From Gilliamella mensalis (GTDB lineage Bacteria; Pseudomonadota; Gammaproteobacteria; Enterobacterales; Orbaceae): 64,000 nucleotides of DNA. The notes under the pieces are model-generated. The model did not search any database, had not been told where the DNA came from, and worked only from the letters and a program-made list of their open reading frames with translations. The position numbers and the translations under genes were made by a program. The stretch lies in assembly GCF_900103085.1 (NCBI RefSeq), contig NZ_FMWR01000010.1, positions 83,920-147,919 of the forward strand. The letters are read 5' to 3'. This document shows, piece by piece, positions 48,934 through 59,098 of the stretch. Each line of letters opens with the position of its first letter. The stretch's first letter is position 1.

Positions 48934-49001
48934 TTAACATTAAAAATGTGTGACTATCATCACATATTTTAACGCTAACTTTATTAATGGTTAACGTTAA
49001 C
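48934..49001. promoter_or_regulatory. LacI-type operators in the scrK-scrB control region
   Basis: Three related palindromes, TTAACATTAA (48934-48943), TTAACGCTAA (48969-48978) and GTTAACGTTAAC (48990-49001), have the central-CG style of LacI/ScrR-family operators. The last overlaps a TTAACG -35-like box that lies 18 bases before TACTAT (49015-49020), a likely scrB promoter. The repressor gene is not in the window. Confidence 0.6.
48949..48964. promoter_or_regulatory. CRP site between scrK and scrB
   Basis: TGTGA-CTATCA-TCACA is a perfect CRP core half-site pair with the standard 6-base spacer. It is placed to activate either divergent gene, fitting catabolite control of sucrose use. Confidence 0.85.
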
Positions 49002-49060
49002 AATTAAATTAAGATACTATCTGATAAAGGTATCTAATATTGGATAAAAAAGGGGTTTGT

Positions 49061-50530
49061 ATGTCTACTGCTATTGATAAAGCCAATCAAGCTGTTGAAG
49101 CGTTAGAAAAAGTGATGAATAAACAGTACTATCCACATTTTCATTTAGCACCCTTAGCCGGTTGGATGAACGATCCTAATGGTTTGATTTACTTTAACGG
49201 TCAATATCATGTTTTTTATCAGCATCATCCTTACGATGAAAACTGGGGTCCAATGCATTGGGGGCATGCCGTTAGTGATGATTTGGTTACATGGCATAGA
49301 TTACCAATCGCAATTGCCCCTGATCAAGAATTTGATAAAAGCGGTTGTTTTTCGGGATCTGCTGTTAATAATCATGGCGAATTGTGTTTAGTTTATACAG
49401 GTCATCTTTGGTTAGCAGGTCAAGGTAATGATGAGCAGATTCGGCAAGTCCAATGCCTGGCAAGTAGCAAAGATGGCATTCACTTTGAAAAGCAAGGGAT
49501 AGTACTTACGCCAAAAAATGGCATTATGCACTTTCGCGATCCTAAAGTGTGGCAACAAGATGGTAAATGGTGGATGGTGGTCGGTCAACGAACACTAAAT
49601 GATGTGGGGCAAGTATTACTTTATTGTTCAGATGACTTAAAAAATTGGATATTTGATCATGTCGTAGTAAGTGATATCGATCCTGATGTTTATATGCTTG
49701 AATGCCCTGACTTTTTTCCGCTGGGTGATAAATGGATTTTGATGTTCTCACCGCAGGGCATGAAAGCAGCAGGCTATCAGTATCGCAATCTATTTCAATC
49801 GGGCTATATTGTGGGTAACTGGCAACCTGGGCAACAATTTTCAATGGTTAAACCTTTTCAAGAGATGGATTTTGGGCATGATTTTTATGCACCGCAATCA
49901 TTTCTTGCGGCCGATGGGCGTCGTATTGTGTTTGCTTGGATGGATATGTGGCAGTCTTCGATGCCAAGCAAAAAAGATAAATGGGCTGGTGCATTTACGC
50001 TACCGCGTGAACTCATTTTAGATCAAGATAATAAAGTGCGAAATCGTCCGATTAAAGAGCTTAAAGCATTGCGCCAAGAATCAAAATCATTTGGTGAAAT
50101 AATGCTGAGTAGTGAACTTAAACCCACTAATATTCAATCCATTAGTTGCGAACTTAATGTTGAATTTGATTTAAAAGAAAGCGATGCTGAACGTTTTGGT
50201 TTGCAGCTTGCAGCCACAGAAGATGGTAAACAAGCAACATTACTATATGTTGATTTACAATCCGAGCGAATTATACTTGATCGCAGTTTATCCGGTCTTG
50301 AATTAACCGGTTATCGTAGCGTACCGCTACCAAAAACAGATAAGCTAACTTTGCATATTTTTGTTGATGCCTCATCTGTCGAGGTTTTTGTTAATGATGA
50401 TTTGTATAGTCTCACTAGTCGTATTTACCCGCAATTACCAGCCAAGCGAGTTATCAACCTCTTTGCTGAAAACGGAAAAGCGAAAGTGACAAAATTGGAA
50501 AGTTGGCAATTGCAGCCTATTTATGCGTAA
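49061..50530 (+). CDS. scrB: sucrose-6-phosphate hydrolase (GH32)
   Basis: ScrB hydrolyses sucrose-6-phosphate to glucose-6-phosphate and fructose. The 489-aa GH32 enzyme has the five-blade propeller with nucleophile Asp38 in WMNDPNG, the transition-state Asp160 in FRDPKV, and acid/base Glu214 in ECPDFF. A C-terminal beta-sandwich follows from about residue 340. GGGG five bases before the ATG at 49061 supports that start over an upstream in-frame TTG at 49040. No sucrose PTS gene (scrA) lies nearby, so uptake is encoded elsewhere. Confidence 0.95.
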   Translation: MSTAIDKANQAVEALEKVMNKQYYPHFHLAPLAGWMNDPNGLIYFNGQYHVFYQHHPYDENWGPMHWGHAVSDDLVTWHRLPIAIAPDQEFDKSGCFSGSAVNNHGELCLVYTGHLWLAGQGNDEQIRQVQCLASSKDGIHFEKQGIVLTPKNGIMHFRDPKVWQQDGKWWMVVGQRTLNDVGQVLLYCSDDLKNWIFDHVVVSDIDPDVYMLECPDFFPLGDKWILMFSPQGMKAAGYQYRNLFQSGYIVGNWQPGQQFSMVKPFQEMDFGHDFYAPQSFLAADGRRIVFAWMDMWQSSMPSKKDKWAGAFTLPRELILDQDNKVRNRPIKELKALRQESKSFGEIMLSSELKPTNIQSISCELNVEFDLKESDAERFGLQLAATEDGKQATLLYVDLQSERIILDRSLSGLELTGYRSVPLPKTDKLTLHIFVDASSVEVFVNDDLYSLTSRIYPQLPAKRVINLFAENGKAKVTKLESWQLQPIYA

Positions 50531-50536
50531 TGTCTA

Positions 50537-50568
50537 TTCACTGCCTATTGGCAGTGAATTTTCGTTTT
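50537..50568 (+). terminator. scrB Rho-independent terminator
   Basis: The 9-bp stem TTCACTGCC / GGCAGTGAA with loop TATT is followed by TTTTCGTTTT, directly after the scrB stop. Confidence 0.88.
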
Positions 50569-50664
50569 AAAATCTGTATTTTTATTGTTTCATTCCACAT
50601 AATCACAACCAATAAGCCATGATAGTAAAACTATCAATGCAGCTATTTTTTATTACCTATTGGT

Positions 50665-52146
50665 TTAGTGATTATTTAGTGTTTGTTTCGCCTTGGGTTT
50701 ATCATAAACGCCAAAATGGTCTACAATTGTACTACTGGCTTTATTTAGCCCTAACACTTCCACCTGTGCCCCTTCTTTGCGGAATTTAATTACCACTTTA
50801 TCTAAAGCTGCTACAGCGGTTATATCCCAAAAATGTGCGTGGGTAAGATCAATTGTTACCTTTTGTACAACTTCTTTTAAATCAAATGAGCTAATAAATT
50901 TGGTAGAAGAAGCAAAAAATACTTGTCCATACACGGTATAAATACGTTGTTCCTTGCTGGGTTGCTCAGTTTGAATTTGTAGGTAATGAGCGACTTTATT
51001 GGCATAAAACAGTGATGCCAGTAATACCCCAACAAATACGCCATAAGCAAGGTTATGGGTAAATACAACGACAACTACAGTTGCCAGCATCACAATATTG
51101 GTTGAAAGTGGGTACGATTTAAGGTTCTTAATCGAGTCCCAGCTAAAGGTTCCTATGGAAACCATGATCATCACAGCTACTAACGCAGCCATTGGAATTT
51201 GGCTTACCCAGTCTTGTAAAAAAACAACTAATAATAAAAGTACAATTCCGGCTATAAATGAGGATAGACGCGTTCGTCCGCCAGACTTCATATTGATAAT
51301 TGATTGCCCAATCATCGCGCATCCAGCCATACCGCCAAAGAATCCTGTCACGATATTGGCAATACCTTGCCCCTTGCATTCTCGGTTTTTATCACTCGGT
51401 GTATCGGTAATATCATCTACAATGGTTGCGGTCATCATTGATTCTAATAAGCCGACAATGGCTAATGAAAGAGAGTAAGGCAGAATAATCAATAAGGTAT
51501 CAAGGTTAAAAGGAACATTGGGCAGTAAAAATGTAGGCAAGCTAGTGGGTAATGTACCCATATCACCCACCGTGCGTATATCCATGCCAAAATACATATA
51601 GATACCGGTAAGAATAAGAATGCAAAGTAGTGGTGAAGGAATCATTTTTCCTACTTTGGGGATATAAGGGAACAGATAAATTATGCCAAGCCCAGCAATG
51701 GTCATTGCATAGACATGCCATGTGACATTGGTTAGCTCAGGAAGTTGTGCTAAAAAAATTAAGATGGCTAATGCATTAACAAAACCTGTTACCACAGAAC
51801 GAGAAACAAAGCGCATTAAGTTCCCTAATTGAAGAAAACCGGCAATAATCTGAAAAATACCGCATAAGATTGTCGCAACAAGCAAATATTCAACCCCATG
51901 TGCTTTAACCAGTCCAGCAATCACTAGCGCCATTGCACCGGTAGCGGCAGATATCATACCCGGGCGACCTCCGGCAAAAGCAGTAATAACCGCTATACAA
52001 AAAGCCGCATATAGCCCCATTTTAGGGTCAACACCGGCAATAATAGAAAAAGCAATTGCTTCAGGAATAAGGGCAAGTGCTACAACGATGCCCGATAGAA
52101 CATCATTTTTGATATTGGAAAACCATTGTTTATGTAAAGATTGCAT
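50665..52146 (-). CDS. SulP/SLC26-family anion transporter with STAS domain
   Basis: A 493-aa inner-membrane protein. The SulP transmembrane core covers about residues 15-380, with the N-terminal signature [28 protein letters not shown] and later [24 protein letters not shown] cytoplasmic STAS domain follows (about 400-485). Substrates in this family include sulfate, bicarbonate and dicarboxylates and cannot be told from the sequence. It has its own transcription unit and does not sit with sulfur-assimilation or carbonic-anhydrase genes. Confidence 0.9.
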   Translation of the reverse strand: MQSLHKQWFSNIKNDVLSGIVVALALIPEAIAFSIIAGVDPKMGLYAAFCIAVITAFAGGRPGMISAATGAMALVIAGLVKAHGVEYLLVATILCGIFQIIAGFLQLGNLMRFVSRSVVTGFVNALAILIFLAQLPELTNVTWHVYAMTIAGLGIIYLFPYIPKVGKMIPSPLLCILILTGIYMYFGMDIRTVGDMGTLPTSLPTFLLPNVPFNLDTLLIILPYSLSLAIVGLLESMMTATIVDDITDTPSDKNRECKGQGIANIVTGFFGGMAGCAMIGQSIINMKSGGRTRLSSFIAGIVLLLLVVFLQDWVSQIPMAALVAVMIMVSIGTFSWDSIKNLKSYPLSTNIVMLATVVVVVFTHNLAYGVFVGVLLASLFYANKVAHYLQIQTEQPSKEQRIYTVYGQVFFASSTKFISSFDLKEVVQKVTIDLTHAHFWDITAVAALDKVVIKFRKEGAQVEVLGLNKASSTIVDHFGVYDKPKAKQTLNNH

Positions 52147-52795
52147 TGAATTTAATCACCACTGAAAAAACAAAAGAAAATTACAGCGTGAAGCAATGCA
52201 TTTATAAGGTTATCAAAAGTTGATAGAAAAGATATGACTTGTGTGCATCACGCGAGTAACTATAATAATTCTTGATAGAAAGAACTCGCAAAAAGCTACA
52301 CAGCTATACTCCATAATTAAATTATATTTTTTTATAATAATAGAACTTAACCCATTGTACAATGGATTATTTCCTAATATATAGTTGTAGGTTATGATAT
52401 TTTGACAGTATTAAAAAATTTTAACTTAACAATCACTATTTCGAATAAGATCATTGTAAGGAATTACAACCCACACCAAAATATTAGCTAGTGTTCACCT
52501 CTATAAATTGATTATTTTGGTAATATAATCATGTAGAATGAGAGATGGGGATGAAAAAAGTTTTTAATAACAACATTAGCCCAAAATATCCTTTGCTTTT
52601 CTTATATTTTGTCAATTCCGTACTATAACATTCCGTACTATAACAATAACGATTAAAATCAACCTAACATTGGTTTCTGCGAAGTAATACATGTTTAAGA
52701 AACGGTCGTCTGGTTTTGATCTATATAATAGAGTAAATTTTTGTTCATTTTGGGGGCAAAGATCAGGAGGCAATGTTGAGCCTGATGATCTGTGG
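52147..52795. other. 650-base gap between sulP and tusB
   Basis: AT-rich; no credible gene. It holds a 15-base tandem duplication (ATTCCGTACTATAAC twice, 52615-52644) and a 25-codon ORF (52551-52628, start MKKVFNNNISPK) after GATGGGG that I regard as chance. A plus-strand ORF starting at 52691 runs antisense into tusB and is probably spurious. The sulP promoter lies at the left edge. Confidence 0.4.
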
Positions 52796-53077
52796 TCATT
52801 CCCAGTTCATTTGTGGAAAATGGTGAGCTGTAAGTTCAACGGCTTGTTGCATATTAATAATTTTGAGTCTTGAATCGATAATTTTACTTAGCCCTCGAGC
52901 CTCAATATCGCTATTAATGATATAACAATATTTGGTTTTATTGATAATATCATTTAATAGCGGATTATTTTGTAGAGCCAGAACAACGCCATTTTGCCAG
53001 AACAATACGGCATCTTGATCTGATATTAATTGTGGATCTATGGCTGATTGATTTGCTGTCGAAATAGTATGTAGCAT
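52796..53077 (-). CDS. tusB: sulfur-relay protein TusB (DsrH family)
   Basis: A 93-aa DsrH/TusB protein, similar in length to E. coli TusB (95 aa). It begins MLHTI, contains QDAVLFWQNGVVLAL and DIEARGLSKIIDSRLKIINMQQAVELTAHHPQMxW-like features ending FPQMNWE. TusB forms the TusBCD hexamer that passes persulfide sulfur from TusA to TusE and MnmA for the s2U34 tRNA modification. In enterobacteria it follows tusD and tusC and precedes rpsL; here it stands alone, divergent from tsaE. The family call rests on end-to-end similarity of a short sequence. Confidence 0.82.
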   Translation of the reverse strand: MLHTISTANQSAIDPQLISDQDAVLFWQNGVVLALQNNPLLNDIINKTKYCYIINSDIEARGLSKIIDSRLKIINMQQAVELTAHHFPQMNWE

Positions 53078-53192
53078 TATTTTTTCACTTTTTATACTTA
53101 AACGGAATATTTCCTGAAACTTTTTTACAAAATCAAGGTTATTGTAGTTGGTACATCTTTAATTGTTATTAGTATATAATAAGGACTATTTA

Positions 53193-53684
53193 TTGAGCAA
53201 AGAATTCATCATGAAACCGATTATTTTAACTAATGAACAACAAACTACTTTGTTTGGTAATAAACTTGCCAAGCTGTGTTTAAACTATTTGTCCAAGCAT
53301 GATGATACTATTGTTATCTATTTAATTGGCGATCTTGGTGCGGGTAAAACCACTTTTAGTCGTGGTTTTTTACAACAATTAGGTCACATAGGTAATGTAA
53401 AAAGTCCAACTTATACGTTAGTAGAACCTTACCAGTTTGATGATTTTTGTGTTTATCATTTTGATTTATATAGGCTTTGTGACCCAGAAGAGCTGGAGTT
53501 TATGGGGATTCGTGAATATTTTGCATCCCGAGCAATTTGTTTAATTGAGTGGCCAGAGCAAGCAAACGGTATCTTGCCTAGTGCTGATCTTGAAGTTCAT
53601 TTGGCTTATTTAGCATTTGAGCGTACCGCTTTTGTGCAAGCAACAAGCGAAAAAGGTCAAGCAATTATTAATTTATCACAATAG
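53193..53684 (+). CDS. tsaE: tRNA threonylcarbamoyladenosine biosynthesis ATPase TsaE
   Basis: TsaE is the P-loop ATPase that drives turnover of the TsaBD t6A synthase. Walker A is [13 protein letters not shown], followed by [19 protein letters not shown] and [11 protein letters not shown]. Start choice: AAGGA lies seven bases before a TTG at 53193 and supports that start. An ATG at 53211 gives the N-terminus closest to E. coli TsaE and is the main alternative. It opens the tsaE-amiB-mutL-miaA-hfq-hflX-hflKC-purA block; the usual upstream nnr (yjeF) is absent. Confidence 0.95.
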   Translation: MSKEFIMKPIILTNEQQTTLFGNKLAKLCLNYLSKHDDTIVIYLIGDLGAGKTTFSRGFLQQLGHIGNVKSPTYTLVEPYQFDDFCVYHFDLYRLCDPEELEFMGIREYFASRAICLIEWPEQANGILPSADLEVHLAYLAFERTAFVQATSEKGQAIINLSQ

Positions 53685-53704
53685 AAATAGACAATAAAAA
53701 GACA

Positions 53705-54472
53705 ATGAAAAAACTAATCACTTTTTTTATGTTATTACTGCTTTGTAGCTCTGTTTATGCTGCCAAAGTTGTGATAGCCGTTGATGCTGGTCATGGTGGT
53801 AAGGATTCTGGGGCAATAGGAAAAAATAAGCTATATGAAAAAACAGTGACGCTTTCAATCGCTAAAAAGCTCACTAATTTACTAAATAAAGATTCCAGTT
53901 TTAAAGGGATTTTGACCCGTAGCAGTGATAATTTTATCTCTGTTTCACAGCGCTCAGAAATTGCTCGTAAAAATAGAGCTAATTTATTAGTTTCAATTCA
54001 TGCTGATGCCGCACCAAATCGGAATGCAACAGGTGCTTCAATTTGGGTATTATCAACTAAGCGTGCTGATACAGAACTTGGTCGTTGGCTTGAGCAAGGT
54101 GAAAAACAGTCACAATTATTAGGCGGGGCTGGTAATGCATTAAGCGAAGATCATAATCCTCATTTAAGCCAAGCGGTGTTAGATTTACAATTTTCTTATT
54201 CTCAACAAGTCGGTTATAAGCTAGCAAAACAAGTATTGAAAGAGATGGAAGGGACAATAAAGCTACATAAATCTGTCCCAGAGCATGCAAGTTTAGGTGT
54301 ATTACGTTCACCTGATATTCCGTCAATTTTAGTTGAAGTGGGCTTTATCTCTAATAAGGGTGAAGAAATATTGCTAAGTAGTAATGCTCATCAAGATAAG
54401 ATAGCTAAAGCTATCTATCGAGGTATAAAAAATTACGTTAAACAAAATCCAAAATTTGGAGAACAGCATTAA
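53705..54472 (+). CDS. amiB: N-acetylmuramoyl-L-alanine amidase, AmiB position, no AMIN domain
   Basis: A 255-aa periplasmic amidase. A signal peptide (about 1-19, ending VYA) is followed at once by an Amidase_3 domain with zinc residues His30 in [11 protein letters not shown], Glu45, and the SIHADA histidine, and the catalytic VEVGFISN glutamate. Its place between tsaE and mutL is that of amiB. E. coli AmiB has 445 aa and an N-terminal AMIN domain, absent here. The domain layout is instead like AmiA. Orthology to amiB rests on synteny. The stop overlaps the mutL ATG by one base. Confidence 0.92.
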   Translation: MKKLITFFMLLLLCSSVYAAKVVIAVDAGHGGKDSGAIGKNKLYEKTVTLSIAKKLTNLLNKDSSFKGILTRSSDNFISVSQRSEIARKNRANLLVSIHADAAPNRNATGASIWVLSTKRADTELGRWLEQGEKQSQLLGGAGNALSEDHNPHLSQAVLDLQFSYSQQVGYKLAKQVLKEMEGTIKLHKSVPEHASLGVLRSPDIPSILVEVGFISNKGEEILLSSNAHQDKIAKAIYRGIKNYVKQNPKFGEQH

Positions 54473-56322
54473 TGACAATTCATATTCTTTCACCCCAATT
54501 AGCTAATCAAATTGCTGCTGGTGAGGTGGTAGAACGCCCTGCTTCTGTCATTAAAGAGTTAGTTGAAAATAGCCTTGATGCGGGAAGTACTCAAATTGAT
54601 ATTGACCTTGAACAAGGTGGTTGTAAATTAATTCGCATTCGTGATAATGGTTGCGGTATTGCTAAAGATGAATTAGCGCTGGCACTTGCTCGTCATGCGA
54701 CAAGTAAAATCAGTACGTTAGATGATTTAGATGCTATTATTAGTCTTGGATTTCGCGGTGAGGCACTAGCAAGTATAAGTTCAGTTGCAAGATTGACATT
54801 AACTTCACGTACCGTTGAACAATCGGAAGCATGGCAAGTTTATGCTGAAGGGCGGGATATGAAGCCGATGATTAAACCTGCAGCCCATCCGGTAGGATCG
54901 ACTGTCGAAGTACTTGATCTGTTTTATAATACACCGGCAAGACGTCGTTTTTTAAAAACAGAAAAAACTGAGTTTATGCATATTGAAGAGTTTGTTCGGC
55001 GTATTGCACTTACACGTCCTGATGTTACCTTTAATTTACAACATAATGGTAAACTCGTTAAGCAGTATCGTTCATCAACGCTTGAAAAAAGAGTCGAATT
55101 AGTTTGTGGACGATCTTTTATGCAAAAAGCTGTAAAACTAGATTGGCAGCATGATGATTTACTCATTCAAGGTTGGGTCACCAGTAGTGAAAGTAGTGAT
55201 TGGCAATATTTTTATGTTAATGGGCGAGTCATCAAAGATAAATTACTTAATCATGCATTGCGCCAGGCTTATATTAGCCGTACGAATGAACAACAAAGTT
55301 ATGTGGTATTTTTACAATTAGATCCAAAACAAGTTGATGTTAATGTTCACCCAGCCAAACATGAAGTCCGTTTTCATGAAGCAAGACTGGTTCATGATTT
55401 TGTTTATCAAGCGATTGTGATGGCCCTTGAATCAAATTTATCTGTAACAGAAGAAAAAGTAACCATAACACCCAATCGACAAGCTGCCGGTGAGAATATC
55501 TTTAATCAAAAAACGGTTGCTAATTCTTATAAAACAAGTAGCCAATTATCGAAAAAACCAAGCAATTATGCTAAAGAAAATGCATTGTATGGTGAGTTAG
55601 TTAATGTTGCACCTCCCCAAGAGTCAGTGCAAATTGAGCAAAAACAGTCATGTTTATCGGCAGAGGAAGATAAAATAACAGCACCACAAAAAGCGGTTAT
55701 TGAAGCATTATTTCCTAAACGAAATACTCCGCTACAATCATTACAACAGCAACTTGATAGTTCATCATTAGTACAATTTGGTCGAGTATTAACGGTTATC
55801 CATCCTGATATTGCCCTGCTTGAAAAGTATGAAGATAATCAGCAAAAATTAATGTTGATGAAATTGCCTATTGCTCAGCAAAAAGTGACTGCAATTAAAT
55901 TATTATCACAAGACTCTGAAAAACTGCTTATCCCATTAACAATTTTAATTAATCATAAAGAGCAGCAAGTTCTTTCTAGTTATCAACCTCAGTTGAATTT
56001 TTTAGGTTTTGATTTTTATATTGATAAAGCAAAATTGTATTTGCAAAATGTTCCTAAAATGTTGCGTATTATCAATTGGCAACAATTATTACCGGCATTA
56101 ATTGCTTTTATATCAGATTCAGAAAATGGAGTGTTAGATCCTACACAAATAGCGGCGTGGTTGGCTAGCCAGTGTGATGATGGTCGTGCTATGAACTGGA
56201 GTGTGGCTAAAGTCATTCCGTTGCTTGCTCAATTAGAACAGGTGGATATCAATTTGTTACAACAGGAATCATTTTTATATCCGATTGATATACAATCTTT
56301 AACTCAATTAATTTTATCATGA
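54472..56322 (+). CDS. mutL: DNA mismatch repair protein MutL
   Basis: MutL couples MutS mismatch recognition to MutH nicking and UvrD. The 616-aa protein has the GHKL ATPase motifs [24 protein letters not shown] and [14 protein letters not shown] in the first 110 residues, and [14 protein letters not shown] near 300. A variable linker (about 335-420) precedes the C-terminal dimerisation domain. No DQHAxxER endonuclease motif is seen, as expected for a MutH/Dam-type bacterium. It overlaps amiB by one base and miaA by four. Confidence 0.97.
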   Translation: MTIHILSPQLANQIAAGEVVERPASVIKELVENSLDAGSTQIDIDLEQGGCKLIRIRDNGCGIAKDELALALARHATSKISTLDDLDAIISLGFRGEALASISSVARLTLTSRTVEQSEAWQVYAEGRDMKPMIKPAAHPVGSTVEVLDLFYNTPARRRFLKTEKTEFMHIEEFVRRIALTRPDVTFNLQHNGKLVKQYRSSTLEKRVELVCGRSFMQKAVKLDWQHDDLLIQGWVTSSESSDWQYFYVNGRVIKDKLLNHALRQAYISRTNEQQSYVVFLQLDPKQVDVNVHPAKHEVRFHEARLVHDFVYQAIVMALESNLSVTEEKVTITPNRQAAGENIFNQKTVANSYKTSSQLSKKPSNYAKENALYGELVNVAPPQESVQIEQKQSCLSAEEDKITAPQKAVIEALFPKRNTPLQSLQQQLDSSSLVQFGRVLTVIHPDIALLEKYEDNQQKLMLMKLPIAQQKVTAIKLLSQDSEKLLIPLTILINHKEQQVLSSYQPQLNFLGFDFYIDKAKLYLQNVPKMLRIINWQQLLPALIAFISDSENGVLDPTQIAAWLASQCDDGRAMNWSVAKVIPLLAQLEQVDINLLQQESFLYPIDIQSLTQLILS

Positions 56323-57230
56323 ATAAACAAAAAGTTATTTCGTTAATGGGGCCAACGGCATCTGGTAAAACAGCATTTGCTATGATGCTTTGCGATCGTT
56401 ATCCTATTGATATTATAAGTGTCGATTCAGCGCTAATTTATCGCGGTATGGATATTGGTACCGCAAAACCAACTAAAGAAGAGCAACAAAAGTATCCACA
56501 TAAGTTGATTGATATTTGTGATCCAGCTGAGAGTTACTCTGCTGCTAATTTTAGACATGATGCAATTGTGGAAATTGATAAAACGCTAAAAAAAGGTCGA
56601 ATTCCATTGTTAGTTGGTGGGACAATGCTCTACTTTAAGGCTTTAATTGAAGGGCTTTCACCGCTTCCTGCTGCCAATTATGAAATTCGTGAACAAATAG
56701 AGGAAAAAGCTAATAAATTAGGTTGGCAAGCAATCCACCAAGATCTTAAAAAAATTGATCCAATTTCAGCAGAAAGAATTCATCCTAATGATCCACAGCG
56801 CCTAAATCGCGCTTTAGAAGTCTATTTAATCTCAGGTAAAAGCCTAACAGAACTTACAAAAGAAGGTGGTGAAGCATTACCATATGATATTATGCAGTTT
56901 GCTATTATGCCCGAAGATCGGGCGCAATTACATGACCGTATCGAACAACGCTTTTTACAGATGTTAGACCAAGGGTTTGAAGATGAAGTAAAAGCGCTTA
57001 GGTTGCGATCTGATTTGCACTTGAATTTGCCATCTATTCGTTGTGTGGGTTATCGCCAAATGTGGGAATATTTAAATGGTGATACCAGTTATGATGAAAT
57101 GGTTTTTAAGGGCATTTGCGCTACTCGTCAATTAGCCAAGCGACAAATCACTTGGCTTCGTGGTTGGAAGCAACCTATCACATGGTTAAATAATGATAAT
57201 ATGGACTCAATTTTCCAAAAAATATTCTAA
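56319..57230 (+). CDS. miaA: tRNA dimethylallyltransferase
   Basis: MiaA adds a dimethylallyl group to A37 of UNN-decoding tRNAs, producing the MiaB substrate and consuming an isoprenoid from the MEP pathway (dxr). The 303-aa protein has the P-loop [44 protein letters not shown] and [12 protein letters not shown]. Its start overlaps the mutL stop (ATGA). It is about 13 residues shorter than E. coli MiaA, at the C-terminus. Confidence 0.97.
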   Translation: MNKQKVISLMGPTASGKTAFAMMLCDRYPIDIISVDSALIYRGMDIGTAKPTKEEQQKYPHKLIDICDPAESYSAANFRHDAIVEIDKTLKKGRIPLLVGGTMLYFKALIEGLSPLPAANYEIREQIEEKANKLGWQAIHQDLKKIDPISAERIHPNDPQRLNRALEVYLISGKSLTELTKEGGEALPYDIMQFAIMPEDRAQLHDRIEQRFLQMLDQGFEDEVKALRLRSDLHLNLPSIRCVGYRQMWEYLNGDTSYDEMVFKGICATRQLAKRQITWLRGWKQPITWLNNDNMDSIFQKIF

Positions 57231-57515
57231 GAAATAATTTTTATAGGCGTTTAATGATATAATTGTAAATTGTATCATTAGTAAAATTATGTACATCACC
57301 ATCAATATTTTGTATTTTTATTATCTTTTTAGTTTAAATTTATTAAAAAATTAGTTATTTGTGCATAAATTTTAGTTGATTGGTTCAAGAGAAACGCTTT
57401 TTATGTTATTTTGATAGATACAAAAGATGTATTTGAAATCGTATGTAACAATACATTGCTTACTTATAAATGTATTTACTTTATATTCATATAATTATTA
57501 TTAAAGGATAAACTT

Positions 57516-57761
57516 ATGTCAAAAGGGCAGTCATTACAAGATCCTTATCTAAATTTGCTTCGTCGAGAGCACATTCCTGTATCAATCTATTTAGTTAATG
57601 GTATCAAGTTACAAGGGCAAATTGAATCATTCGATCAATTTGTTATTTTGTTAAAAAATACTGTAAGCCAAATGGTATATAAACATGCTATCTCAACAGT
57701 CGTACCATCTAGACCTATTTCTGGATTGTTATCTCAACCTGAAGAGGAAGGCGAAAGCTGA
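57516..57761 (+). CDS. hfq: RNA chaperone Hfq
   Basis: Hfq is a hexameric Sm-like protein that pairs small RNAs with mRNAs. The first 65 residues are nearly identical to E. coli ([19 protein letters not shown], Sm1, and the YKHAIS Sm2 motif), so proximal and distal RNA faces are intact. The protein is only 81 aa, with a very short tail ending in acidic EEEGES instead of the long disordered E. coli tail. AAAGGATAAAC precedes the ATG. It follows a 285-base gap that should hold its own promoter. hflX follows after 18 bases. Confidence 0.98.
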   Translation: MSKGQSLQDPYLNLLRREHIPVSIYLVNGIKLQGQIESFDQFVILLKNTVSQMVYKHAISTVVPSRPISGLLSQPEEEGES

Positions 57762-57779
57762 TATTTCTGGAGAATCTGA

Positions 57780-59075
57780 TTGTTTGAGCGATATAAAGGC
57801 GGTGAAGCTGCCTTATTAGTCCATGTATTCTTCACTCAAGAAAATAATATCGAGGATCTTAAGGAGTTTGAAGTTTTAGTTTCTTCTGCTCGAATAGATA
57901 TTCTCGATATTATAACAACCTCAAGAAAAGCACCTCAAACCAAATATTTTGTTGGTGAAGGTAAAGCGCAAGAAATAGCTGAAAAAGTTAAACAACTTGA
58001 TGCTTCTGTTATTTTAGTCAATCATACTTTAACCCCCTCGCAAGAACGCAATCTAGAACAGTTGTGTAAATGTCGCGTTGTTGATAGAACAGGATTGATC
58101 CTTGATATTTTTGCTCAAAGGGCCAGAACACATGAAGGTAAATTGCAAGTTGAGTTAGCGCAGTTACAACATCTTTCGACTCGATTAGTTCGAGGTTGGA
58201 CGCATTTAGAACGGCAAAAAGGGGGGATTGGCTTACGAGGTCCTGGTGAAACGCAATTGGAAACTGATAGACGATTGATTCGTCATCGTATCCAGTTAAT
58301 ATTGTCCAGACTTGCAAAAGTCGAAAAACAGCGAAACCAAAATCGCCAATCAAGGAATAAAGCTGATCTTTCAACAGTATCTTTAGTTGGTTACACTAAT
58401 GCAGGTAAATCAACACTATTTAATGTATTAACAAATGCTAATGTATATGCGGCTAACCAGTTATTTGCTACACTAGATCCAACACTACGGCGAATTTTGG
58501 TTGAGGATGTTGGTGAAGTTGTTTTAGCAGATACGGTCGGTTTTATTCGTCACTTGCCACATGATCTTATTGCGGCTTTTAAAGCAACATTACTTGAAAC
58601 ACAGGAAGCAACATTGCTATTACATGTCGTTGATGCTTCTGATCCTAATTTATTGGATAATATGCATGCCGTTGATGAAGTGTTGCTTGAAATTGACGCC
58701 AATGAAATTCCAACATTACTTGTTATGAATAAAATCGATTTGATTGAGGGTAAACAGCCAGGTATTGATCGGGATGAAAACGGTATGCCAATTCGAGTGT
58801 GGATTTCAGCGCAAAATAGTTTAGGGCTGGATCAATTATTTATTGCTTTAAAAGAAAGGCTCGCTAAGCAAATTCAGGTTTGCCATTTGATTGTGCCTGC
58901 TTATTTAGCAAGACTAAGAAGTCGTTTATATCAGTTAAATGCAGTAGAAAATGAATTTATTAATGAGGATGGTAGTTTTCATCTAGATGTGAGAATTCCC
59001 TCTATTGAATGGAATCGCCTCTGTAAACAAGAACCAGATCTGTTATACTTAACCAATAAGCAAAATAACAACTAA
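57780..59075 (+). CDS. hflX: ribosome-splitting GTPase HflX
   Basis: HflX rescues stalled ribosomes by splitting them under stress. The 431-aa protein has the N-terminal HflX domain ([37 protein letters not shown]), a coiled-coil with [14 protein letters not shown], and a G domain with [16 protein letters not shown] and NKID. The start is TTG at 57780, with GGAG seven bases before it; no ATG lies near, and the N-terminus aligns with E. coli HflX. It lies between hfq and hflK. Confidence 0.97.
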   Translation: MFERYKGGEAALLVHVFFTQENNIEDLKEFEVLVSSARIDILDIITTSRKAPQTKYFVGEGKAQEIAEKVKQLDASVILVNHTLTPSQERNLEQLCKCRVVDRTGLILDIFAQRARTHEGKLQVELAQLQHLSTRLVRGWTHLERQKGGIGLRGPGETQLETDRRLIRHRIQLILSRLAKVEKQRNQNRQSRNKADLSTVSLVGYTNAGKSTLFNVLTNANVYAANQLFATLDPTLRRILVEDVGEVVLADTVGFIRHLPHDLIAAFKATLLETQEATLLLHVVDASDPNLLDNMHAVDEVLLEIDANEIPTLLVMNKIDLIEGKQPGIDRDENGMPIRVWISAQNSLGLDQLFIALKERLAKQIQVCHLIVPAYLARLRSRLYQLNAVENEFINEDGSFHLDVRIPSIEWNRLCKQEPDLLYLTNKQNNN

Positions 59076-59098
59076 TTGTTAAATGGAGCATATAAAAT

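Noticed and set aside
49040..49060. TTG start for scrB at 49040
   Set aside because: The ATG at 49061 has a GGGG ribosome site at good spacing and gives a normal GH32 N-terminus.
52691..52873. A 60-codon plus-strand ORF
   Set aside because: Its 3' part is antisense to tusB, which has clear family similarity; the 5' part has no ribosome site or motif.
53163..53192. Upstream TTG start for tsaE at 53163
   Set aside because: No ribosome site and no similarity to known TsaE N-termini; the TTG at 53193 or the ATG at 53211 is better supported.
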